Shown here piece by piece: positions 57,295-64,000 of a DNA stretch of 64,000 nucleotides (positions are counted from its first letter, which is position 1; each line of letters opens with the position of its first letter). The notes beneath the pieces were generated by a model. That model did no database searches. It saw only the letters and a list, made by a program, of their open reading frames with translations, and was not told where the DNA came from. The DNA is from Hoeflea_A sp965204935 (GTDB lineage: Bacteria; Pseudomonadota; Alphaproteobacteria; Rhizobiales; Rhizobiaceae), in assembly GCF_965204935.1 (NCBI RefSeq), contig NZ_CBDBFO010000002.1; one strand, 5' to 3'. The position numbers and the translations under genes are program-made.

Positions 57295-58542
57295 ATGAGT
57301 ACAAATTTGCTTAGCGCTCGCGAAACTGAATTTAAAGACACGTATGGACCGTACATTGGCAAATGGCGAATGGAAGCTATTGCTGCAAGCGGTAAATTTA
57401 TTTGCGAGACTGCGGGAGATGGCGTTTATGTTCGCGACATTAATAGGAAAAGCTATCTCGATTGCTTCTTGGCTACCGGCGTGTTCAATCTGGGTCACCG
57501 CAATGAACAAGTGGGGCGTGCATTAACCAATGCGCTAGAAACGGAGAGTTACGGCGGCGTATTCTACCTGAGCGAGGCGAAGGGGGAATTGGCCCGTCTA
57601 CTTGTAGAAACCACCCCTAAAGAGCTGGAGCTTGTTCTGCCTTGCATTGGCGGTGGCGAAGCCATTGATCTGGCATTGAAAGTAGCTACCGGGAACACCG
57701 GCAGAAAAAAAGTCATATGCTGTCATAGTTCGTATCATGGCAGCACTGGCTTGGCCGCCGAACTTGGTAGCGGATTTCTTCGGGACTGGTACCCACTGGA
57801 GGCCCTTGAAGTCGTCCGAGTTGAGCCGGGTGACATTAACTCGCTTCGCAATGTTGTTGATGATAGCGTGGCCGCACTCGTCATGGAGCCGATACGTAGT
57901 CTTTTCGATGGCAAGAAGTCCGATCGTGCATACTGGTCAGCAGTCCGAGACCTCTGCGACGCCAAGCGAGTGATTCTAATCGTTGATGAAGTTGTTTGTG
58001 GCATGGGGCGTTTGGGAACACTTTGGGGATCCGAAGAAATCGGTATCTCACCCGATATCCTAGTTTCCGCCAAAGGCCTTTCCGGAGGATATTTCCCGAT
58101 GGCGGCGGTAGTAACACGAGCCGACTTAGTCAATATCTGGGGCAACAATCCATTTCGGCATTATTCCACTTACGCTTGGTCGAACGTCGGTGCACGAGTC
58201 GCCATCGCCGCGATTGAAGAAACGCAAAGACTGTTGCCTCAGGCTATGGCAGCTGGCGACGCGTTACATGCGGGGCTGAAGACGCTTCAGGCCCAATTCC
58301 CTGACACTATTAAGCGGATTCAAAGAACAGGTATGCATTTTGTAGTGATGACCAATTTTGATCGGGTCACAGGCAAAGAACTTACCTTGAGTGCATTGGC
58401 AAATGGCCTGTTGCTGCAAGCATCGGGTGCCTATCCAGAGGCGCCAGCCAAAATCTTCCCGCCGCTCATCCTAGAAGCAAAGCATGTCGATGAAATCTGC
58501 GACAAGTTATCAGACTCTCTAAAACAGCTCGAAAGCAACTGA
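57295..58542 (+). CDS. Class III PLP-dependent aminotransferase
   Basis: 415 codons from MSTNLLSARETEF; an in-frame GTG at 57286 is an alternative start. Fold type I aminotransferase of the acetylornithine/omega-amino-acid group: LDCFLATGVFNLGHRN, CIGGGEAIDLALKVATG, HSSYHGSTGLAAELGSG, ILIVDEVVCGMGRLG (Asp231) and SAKGLSGGYFPMAAV with the PLP lysine at about 260. The amino donor is unknown. It is 12 bases from the next gene. Codon use is A+T richer than in the tra region. Confidence 0.9.
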   Translation: MSTNLLSARETEFKDTYGPYIGKWRMEAIAASGKFICETAGDGVYVRDINRKSYLDCFLATGVFNLGHRNEQVGRALTNALETESYGGVFYLSEAKGELARLLVETTPKELELVLPCIGGGEAIDLALKVATGNTGRKKVICCHSSYHGSTGLAAELGSGFLRDWYPLEALEVVRVEPGDINSLRNVVDDSVAALVMEPIRSLFDGKKSDRAYWSAVRDLCDAKRVILIVDEVVCGMGRLGTLWGSEEIGISPDILVSAKGLSGGYFPMAAVVTRADLVNIWGNNPFRHYSTYAWSNVGARVAIAAIEETQRLLPQAMAAGDALHAGLKTLQAQFPDTIKRIQRTGMHFVVMTNFDRVTGKELTLSALANGLLLQASGAYPEAPAKIFPPLILEAKHVDEICDKLSDSLKQLESN

Positions 58543-58554
58543 CGGAGGTGGCCC

Positions 58555-58941
58555 GTGCCTGCTGATCGACAATTTGAAACTTCGAAAGTGGAAATATTGA
58601 AGTACTTTATAGTCGCTCTCAACAATCATGATCTCGATAGGATTGAAGCGTTCTTTTGCGACGACTGCGTTTTCTTTTCGTCTGCCGGCGACGCACCTGG
58701 TGGGGTTGCATTTCGCGGAAAAACCGAGGTTCGAAGAGGTTTTGAGTTGATCTTTGAAACATTTGCGGACGCCTGCTGGTGCCACGACAACCACTTTGTC
58801 GAGTCCAATCGAGGCTTTTCAGAATGGACGTTTATCGGGACAAACTCACAAAGGGAACGAATAGAAGTCAGGGGCTGCGATGCGTTCGTTTTTCAAGGGG
58901 ATAAGATACAAGTCAAAGATTCCTTCAGAAAACAGGTCTGA
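58555..58941 (+). CDS. SnoaL-like/NTF2-fold protein
   Basis: 128 codons from a GTG preceded by GGAGG. NTF2-like small-ligand fold: VEILKYFIVALNNHDLDRIE, FFCDDCVFFSSAGDAPGGVA, FRGKTEVRRGFELIFETFAD and VFQGDKIQVKDSFRKQ, the layout of SnoaL/ketosteroid-isomerase-like enzymes. Linked to the aminotransferase (12-base gap), so it likely acts in the same pathway. Substrate unknown. Confidence 0.82.
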   Translation: MPADRQFETSKVEILKYFIVALNNHDLDRIEAFFCDDCVFFSSAGDAPGGVAFRGKTEVRRGFELIFETFADACWCHDNHFVESNRGFSEWTFIGTNSQRERIEVRGCDAFVFQGDKIQVKDSFRKQV

Positions 58942-59189
58942 GTTGGGTAAAGATGTAACGTAAGACGCGCTGCGGAAGCCCGAGGAAAGATCGCAATGAG
59001 CAAGCATTGGAATCGGTTCCTGAAAGTATGATTTTTGGGCTTCACTACGCTTGACATCCTGCTTATTGCTCTCAACGATTGGTGTGTCGCGTTCAAATTT
59101 GCGTTGTAGAAGTCACTTATGGGCCCAGAACCTCAATTCTTGTTTGGAGTGGTCTCTTGAAGGGACGCAATGCCTTCGCCGGCGTAATA

Positions 59190-60068
59190 ATGGATGTCGA
59201 TCTCCGGCTTTTGCGGGTTTTCCTTAACATCGTTAACTTCGGTGGAATTACCCAGGCGGCACTAGAATTGAACATAGACCGTTCAACGGTCAGCAAGCAT
59301 CTTTCTGACCTCGAAACACGCCTCGGAATGCGATTGTGCGAACGGGGAAGACAGGGTTTTTCGCTAACTCCATTTGGAGAACAGGTTCACTTGTCGGCTC
59401 AGGAATTAATGACATCTATTGATGGCTTCGCGTCAGCAGTTGCGGGATACAAAGGCCACCTCAACGGTTCGTTCAATTTTGCGTTCGCTGATGGCTCCCT
59501 AAAAAATCCGGAAGCAGAACTTGAAAAAGCGTTCGACAGATTTTGTCGCATCGCACCCGAGGTGCATGTCACGATCAATGTTTGCTCTGCGAATGAAATT
59601 GAGCGTGGTGTGATAGATGGAAAATACCATGTTGGCCTTGCGCCATTTCATCACTCAATCGTTGGTTTGCGCCATAAATATCTTTTCTCGGAGGAGGCAA
59701 AGCTATATTGTGCTGAAGGTCATCCCTTGTTCGGTCGAGCCTATGAGGACATCTCTCTCAAAGACATTCGACAGAGCAGCTATGTGAGTTGGGGATATTT
59801 CATCGACAAGAAACTGATAAACCGAACTCTAGAGTTTACACCATGTGCGACGGTCGTAAATAATGAGGGAGCCGCTGCATTGATTTTAAGCGGTCAGTAT
59901 ATTGGTTTCCTTCCGGTCCACTATGCCCAACCATGGGTTTCTGCTAACCGCCTTCGTGCGCTGGCCCCGGATATCGCTTACTATAAAAAGCCTATGTCGT
60001 TGATATTTAAGACTGATCAGAGCGAGCAGCCATTGATCACAGCGTTCATAGATGCCGCTACTTCCTAA
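59190..60068 (+). CDS. LysR-family transcriptional regulator
   Basis: 292 codons from MDVDLRLLRVFLNIVNFGG; a longer upstream frame was rejected because family N-termini begin here. Winged HTH ITQAALELNIDRSTVSKHLS then DLETRLGMRLCERGRQGFSL, followed by a periplasmic-binding-like effector domain. It follows the aminotransferase/NTF2 pair on the plus strand and converges with the amidase gene, so it probably controls the cluster, responding to an amide or amine ligand (inference). Confidence 0.9.
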   Translation: MDVDLRLLRVFLNIVNFGGITQAALELNIDRSTVSKHLSDLETRLGMRLCERGRQGFSLTPFGEQVHLSAQELMTSIDGFASAVAGYKGHLNGSFNFAFADGSLKNPEAELEKAFDRFCRIAPEVHVTINVCSANEIERGVIDGKYHVGLAPFHHSIVGLRHKYLFSEEAKLYCAEGHPLFGRAYEDISLKDIRQSSYVSWGYFIDKKLINRTLEFTPCATVVNNEGAAALILSGQYIGFLPVHYAQPWVSANRLRALAPDIAYYKKPMSLIFKTDQSEQPLITAFIDAATS

Positions 60069-60082
60069 GAGCTTGTCCAAGG

Positions 60083-60141
60083 CGAAACCACAATAGAGTT
60101 CGAATGGCGCCTTCGGCCAAACTGTGCTCTATTGTTTCGGC
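60083..60141. terminator. Candidate bidirectional terminator
   Basis: Between convergent LysR and amidase genes. Inverted repeat CAATAGAG (60091-60098) / CTCTATTG (60127-60134), extended by GGCGAAAC against the TTTCGG-containing side, gives a long imperfect stem. No long T run is obvious. Confidence 0.4.
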
Positions 60142-60161
60142 TTTGCCCTCCAATTGCTGGA

Positions 60162-61688
60162 CTATTCCAGTTTCCAGTCAACGGCATCTTCATATGCATG
60201 GGCGGCGCGATATATCTTAGCTTCATCGAAGTGACGCCCAACCAGCATCATACTCACCGGGAGTCCATCCGACATTCCGCATGGGATCGCCATAGCTGGA
60301 TGGTGTGTTATGTCGAAAGGGGACGTGTTGGAACTCATGTCAAAAGCGCGTTCAACATACTCATCGCGGCTTGCGTTCTTGGGAGGAAGCGGTGTTGCTT
60401 TTACCGGTGTGGTGGGCATCAACAGCAAGTCATATTCTTTGAGCACCGCATCGTAGGCCTCTCTGATCCTGCGGCTGATATTAATCGCTTTCCCATAATA
60501 TCTGCTGCCGTGATACTTGCGGATATAAGTGCCAAGGAACATGAACAGTTTGGTTGTTTCAGACATTTCGTTGGCGCGGCTTCGCCAATTGCGATGGAAA
60601 TCCATTAGGCTTGTAACGTAAAGGTCGCGCCGGCTTACACCATATCCATCCCCGTACATCATTGTTTGGGTTAGCCCCTCAACGCCGATAGGTATCCAGA
60701 CGGCCGGAGCCACCAGATGTACCGGAATTGAGACTTCAGTCAACTCAGCACCAAGTTCCTGGAGGCGCAGCGCCGCAGTACGTACTTTTGCATTTACATC
60801 TACCTCGGAGTTTTGCTGCATGAAACCCTCTTTTAGGACGGCAATCTTCATACCTTCAACCCCTTTAAGGCCTTCCAGGGACCGGGTGTATCGCGCGGTT
60901 TTTACGTTATATTGACGGGGATCCATCTCGTCGGAACCGGCTATTACCTCTAGCATCAATGCATTGTCCGATACATTCGCTGTCATCGGTCCGGTATGGT
61001 CGACATAAACTTCTATCGGCATGATACCGGAATAGGGAACCAATCCATGCGTAGGTTTCATACCATAAATGCCGCAGAATGAGGCTGGCATCCGTATCGA
61101 GCCGCCCTGATCGCCACCCACTGCAAGATCGGCCTCGCCTTTCGCGACCAATACTGCACTGCCTGAGGAAGATCCTCCCGCTGAATAACCCATCTTGTGA
61201 GGATTATGCACCGGACCTGTGGCGTTGGTATGGCTGCCGCCAGACAGACACAGGTTTTCGCAGTGCGCCTTTCCTACTATTGTTGCGCCCGCGTCAAGCA
61301 GCCGGGTCACCACGGTCGCATCAACCTCTGGTACGTACCCCTCGAGAGTTGCGGCGCCATTCATCATGGGAACTCCGGCGAGCATGACGTTGTCTTTTAA
61401 AACGACCGTTTTGCCCTTAAGCTTGCCTCTTGCTGCGCCTTTTACGTCAGTTTTGACGTACCAAGCATTGTGCGGATTGTCCTCGGCGCTCGGTCGAAAT
61501 CCCGGCGTCCTTGCGTATTTAACCTGTGGAACATTATCAGGCATCGCGTCGACTATGTTGTAAGCATCAACGTAAAACTGAAAAAGCTCGCGAAAGGAAT
61601 CGGCATCGGTGGAAGACAATTCCAGGCCAATTTCATTAGCGAGTTTGTGGATTTGTTTTGATGTGGGCAGATGTACAGCCAAATCCAT
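60162..61688 (-). CDS. Amidase (amidase signature family)
   Basis: 508 codons. Ser-cisSer-Lys amidase: Lys98 in VVLKDNVMLAGVPMMNG, cis-Ser173 in GYSAGGSSSGSAVLVA and nucleophile Ser197 in GGDQGGSIRMPASFCG. It resembles enantioselective amidases that pair with nitrile hydratases, hydrolysing amides to acids plus ammonia. Same strand as, and 17 bases downstream of, a branched-chain/urea/amide-type ABC transporter operon, so uptake plus hydrolysis is likely. The whole segment is A+T richer than the tra region. Confidence 0.92.
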   Translation of the reverse strand: MDLAVHLPTSKQIHKLANEIGLELSSTDADSFRELFQFYVDAYNIVDAMPDNVPQVKYARTPGFRPSAEDNPHNAWYVKTDVKGAARGKLKGKTVVLKDNVMLAGVPMMNGAATLEGYVPEVDATVVTRLLDAGATIVGKAHCENLCLSGGSHTNATGPVHNPHKMGYSAGGSSSGSAVLVAKGEADLAVGGDQGGSIRMPASFCGIYGMKPTHGLVPYSGIMPIEVYVDHTGPMTANVSDNALMLEVIAGSDEMDPRQYNVKTARYTRSLEGLKGVEGMKIAVLKEGFMQQNSEVDVNAKVRTAALRLQELGAELTEVSIPVHLVAPAVWIPIGVEGLTQTMMYGDGYGVSRRDLYVTSLMDFHRNWRSRANEMSETTKLFMFLGTYIRKYHGSRYYGKAINISRRIREAYDAVLKEYDLLLMPTTPVKATPLPPKNASRDEYVERAFDMSSNTSPFDITHHPAMAIPCGMSDGLPVSMMLVGRHFDEAKIYRAAHAYEDAVDWKLE

Positions 61689-61705
61689 ATCTCCGTTTCT
61701 AGACT

Positions 61706-62410
61706 TTACGGTGCCAAATAGCGTAGCAACTCAGGATCTCGTTGGACTTGCGCCGACGGCCCCTCCAATGCTATTCCGCCTCGGTCCATCACATAGGCAT
61801 AATTCGCTATTCGAAGTGCCAATTCGACGTGCTGTTCGACTATGACGATCGAAATTTCTCTGGCTAACAACTCCAACCTAGATGCGATTTCTTCAATAAC
61901 CCCGACCCAAACGCCCTCGGTAGGTTCATCTAAAAGCAATAGACTAGGTCGACTTAGAAGTGCACGGCCAATTGCGAGCATCTTGCGTTCACCTCCCGAC
62001 AAAGTTCCTGCCTGCTGATCAAGTCTTTCAGCGAGTTTTGGAAAGAAATCTAAAACCATGTCGATTCCAATGTGGTCAGTTTGTGTAATGGCACCGAGCG
62101 TTAGGTTTTCTTGAACAGTCAAAGTAGAAAAAATTCCCTGTTCCTGTGGGACATAACCCATACCCCTCCTCACCCTCTTCTCGGTACTCTCTTTACGGGT
62201 ATCAACGCTATCGAATTTGATTATTCCACCCATGGGTGAAAGCTCACCAATAAGGGTTTTCAGTAAAGTTGATTTACCGGCACCGTTCCTTCCCAAAAGT
62301 GCCACAGCACCTGTCTTTGGGGCGGTAAGATCCACACCGAACAACACCTGGCTGCGCCCGTATCCGGCCGTCAGGCCTGCTACTTCAAGAACTGGAATGT
62401 CATCAGACAC
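61706..62410 (-). CDS. ABC transporter ATP-binding protein, LivF/UrtE-like
   Basis: 234 codons from a GTG at 62410 that overlaps the upstream ATPase gene. Walker A GRNGAGKSTLLKTLIGE, signature LSGGERKMLAIGRALL, Walker B LLLLDEPTEGVW, switch His in VIVEQHVELAL. Short LivF/UrtE-type nucleotide-binding subunit of a hydrophobic amino acid/urea/amide transporter. Confidence 0.92.
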   Translation of the reverse strand: MSDDIPVLEVAGLTAGYGRSQVLFGVDLTAPKTGAVALLGRNGAGKSTLLKTLIGELSPMGGIIKFDSVDTRKESTEKRVRRGMGYVPQEQGIFSTLTVQENLTLGAITQTDHIGIDMVLDFFPKLAERLDQQAGTLSGGERKMLAIGRALLSRPSLLLLDEPTEGVWVGVIEEIASRLELLAREISIVIVEQHVELALRIANYAYVMDRGGIALEGPSAQVQRDPELLRYLAP

Positions 62411-63137
62411 GGGTCGTATAGACCTCCTGCACTTTGCTGGACGCTTCGACTTGAGCAACAGTACCATGATCCAACACCTGGCCTTGATCGAGTACTGTCA
62501 GGTGATCGCAAATGTCCTTTATGAAGTCGAGATCGTGCTCAACTATTACCAGCGAACACTCCTTTTTGATGGGAAGCAGAAGTTCGCCGGTCGCGCGACG
62601 CTCCTCAGGACTCATTCCACCAGTAGGTTCGTCCAGCAGTAGAATTTTTGGCTTGCGCATCATTGCCATTGCGATTTCTAACCATTGTTGCTGCCCATGG
62701 CTAAGGCTTGACGCAAGATCGTCAGCATATTCGATAAGGCTGAATCGCTCCAAAACTTCCATGACAGTATCATGGAGGCTATCTTTGGTACGCGACCGAA
62801 CGAGGGGCCAGATCGAATATTCAGCCTGAGCCGAAAGCAAAAGGTTATCATAGGGAGACAATTCGGGGAGAACAGCGGTTATTTGAAATTTGAAACTGAT
62901 CCCCAAGCGCGAGCGTTCAAACGGTTGGAGGTTTGTGATATCGGTGCCATCAAATCGAATGGTGCCGCGGCTGGCCAAATGATCTCCAGCGATTGCCTTT
63001 AAGAGCGTGCTTTTTCCAGAGCCATTTGGCCCAATCAACCCGTGAAATGTATTCTCCTCAACAGTAACATCTACCGAATCCAGCGCTTGCAAAGACCCGA
63101 AGGACTTGCCCACCCCGAGAACTTCAAGAAGAGGCAT
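62403..63137 (-). CDS. ABC transporter ATP-binding protein, LivG/UrtD-like
   Basis: 244 codons from MPLLEVLGVGKSFGSLQALD; a longer start at 63194 would run further into the permease gene. Walker A GPNGSGKSTLLKAIAGDH, signature SHGQQQWLEIAMAMMRKP (SHGQ-QWLEI is UrtD-like rather than LivG), Walker B ILLLDEPTGGMSPEE. It overlaps the permease end upstream and the LivF-like gene downstream: one operon. Confidence 0.92.
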   Translation of the reverse strand: MPLLEVLGVGKSFGSLQALDSVDVTVEENTFHGLIGPNGSGKSTLLKAIAGDHLASRGTIRFDGTDITNLQPFERSRLGISFKFQITAVLPELSPYDNLLLSAQAEYSIWPLVRSRTKDSLHDTVMEVLERFSLIEYADDLASSLSHGQQQWLEIAMAMMRKPKILLLDEPTGGMSPEERRATGELLLPIKKECSLVIVEHDLDFIKDICDHLTVLDQGQVLDHGTVAQVEASSKVQEVYTTRV

Positions 63138-64000
63138 TTTTTTTCCCATCATCCTTGGATTGGCTAAACACCTTAGTCTCTTTTGCCACCCCAAAAGTTC
63201 CGATCCGTTCCCGCTGCGAAAGTACGAATCCCATCACCCCATTCGTTTTGTAGGTTACGACGATCAACATGATGAAACCGAGAATTATCGGCCAAAAACT
63301 TCTTACTTCGTCAACATCAGATAACGTGAAGCTAATACCTTCAATCAGGAAAACGCCAATTATCGGCCCTACGAGCGTTCCCGCACCTCCGAAGAGGCCA
63401 TAGAGCACAGCGAATGTAGACAGAGTGATGCCCATGCTGCCCGGCCCAACAAACCCTTCGTGATACGTGTAGAGTGCACCCGAAAGACCAGCTATCATTC
63501 CGGCAAAAGAGAATATGAGAGCTTTGAACTCCTGAATTCGGTAACCGAAGAATGCGAGGCGGTCTTCGTTTTGGCGTATGCCTGCAAGAACAAGCCCAAA
63601 TTGAGAGCGCACCAAGTATCTGCTCGTCAAATAAACGGCCAATAGTATTGCTGCGGCAATATAGTAGAATACCAGACCGGGCTCGAGCTCATATGTTCCA
63701 GCTTGCAAGAAGCCATAGACTGCCATGCCATTGCCAGCTCCAACCCATTCCCATCCAGCGACAAGTCTTTCAGCTGCGTAGGATGCGGTCAGGGTGCCAA
63801 GTGCAACGAAAATGATCTCTGGGCGTTTTTTGCCCAAAAGAAGGAACCAGGCAATTAGCAATGAAACGATCAGCCCAACGAGCATCCCCACGACAATCAC
63901 CCCCCAGAACTGCTGGAAGCCAGCTTTGTTGGCCAAAAGAGCGACTGCGTAACCGGCCATGCCAAAATACAACGCCTGCCCAAAAGTCATGATGCCTGAA
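63124..64000 (-). CDS. ABC transporter permease, LivM/UrtC-like (5' end off window)
   Basis: Partial; the frame continues past base 64000. Family stretches: TFGQALYFGMAGYAVALLAN, EIIFVALGTLTASYAAERLV, GLVLAGIRQNEDRLAFFGYR, FAGMIAGLSGALYTYHEGFV and SMGITLSTFAVLYGLFGGAG. Multiple membrane helices. It pairs with the two ATPases just downstream and the amidase. The binding protein and second permease should lie beyond the edge. Confidence 0.92.
   Translation of the reverse strand, partial: SGIMTFGQALYFGMAGYAVALLANKAGFQQFWGVIVVGMLVGLIVSLLIAWFLLLGKKRPEIIFVALGTLTASYAAERLVAGWEWVGAGNGMAVYGFLQAGTYELEPGLVFYYIAAAILLAVYLTSRYLVRSQFGLVLAGIRQNEDRLAFFGYRIQEFKALIFSFAGMIAGLSGALYTYHEGFVGPGSMGITLSTFAVLYGLFGGAGTLVGPIIGVFLIEGISFTLSDVDEVRSFWPIILGFIMLIVVTYKTNGVMGFVLSQRERIGTFGVAKETKVFSQSKDDGKKNASS

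Overview
The window looks like part of a large mobile replicon or integrated plasmid-type element from an alphaproteobacterium, most likely order Hyphomicrobiales (Rhizobiales). The evidence is a Ti-plasmid-type tra set with its oriT, an ICE/plasmid-type trb operon, an Omp2-like rhizobial porin, a DUF1403/ScpB gene of the kind found on rhizobial plasmids, and many insertion elements. No rRNA, tRNA or CRISPR array was recognised.

Layout. 1-2029: two group II introns, one nested in the other; the inner one sits in the YADD codons of the outer intron's reverse transcriptase. 2030-7188: end of a mating-pair operon (trbL, trbF, trbG, trbI, DUF2274), then a small HTH repressor divergent from a DUF2285-like gene. 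7389-8830: a decayed RTX calcium-binding gene whose N-terminal part copies a module of the lipoprotein at 26.5-28.2 kb. 9434-15516: a very large exonuclease-RecQ-UvrD fusion gene split by an IS5-family element; precise excision would restore a 1711-codon frame. 15541-19997: integrase, ParB, lipoprotein and SRAP remnants plus a VapBC pair. 20319-23383: type III glutamine synthetase with a methyltransferase. 24717-29417: a Slam outer-membrane exporter, its likely surface-lipoprotein client and a porin, with fragments of a second Slam gene and of the lipoprotein module. 30058-37743: traB, traF and traA on one strand and traC, traD and traG on the other, with oriT between traA and traC. 37821-41553: WGR protein, broken toxin-antitoxin genes and a SNF2 helicase.

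41711-57000 is a pile-up of mobile elements (IS630, IS5, an IS3/IS1380 chimera, an IS66-like element with a passenger gene, a Tn3 remnant, IS21 and ISKra4). They surround a BrnT/BrnA module, a beta-propeller protein, a nitrilase, an AAA ATPase and the DUF1403-ScpB fusion. 57295-64000 is visibly more A+T rich and carries an aminotransferase, an NTF2-like protein, a LysR regulator, an amidase and a branched-chain-amino-acid/urea/amide-type ABC transporter. With the nitrilase this suggests acquired nitrile/amide nitrogen scavenging.

The conjugation genes appear composite: the trb fragment and the traA/oriT set come from different plasmid/ICE traditions. Many accessory genes carry single-base frameshifts (traF, SRAP, lipoproteins, integrase, VapC-like), which are either decay or sequence errors. 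The most interesting regions are the tri-modular helicase/nuclease, the Slam locus with its shuffled alanine-rich module, and the nested introns.
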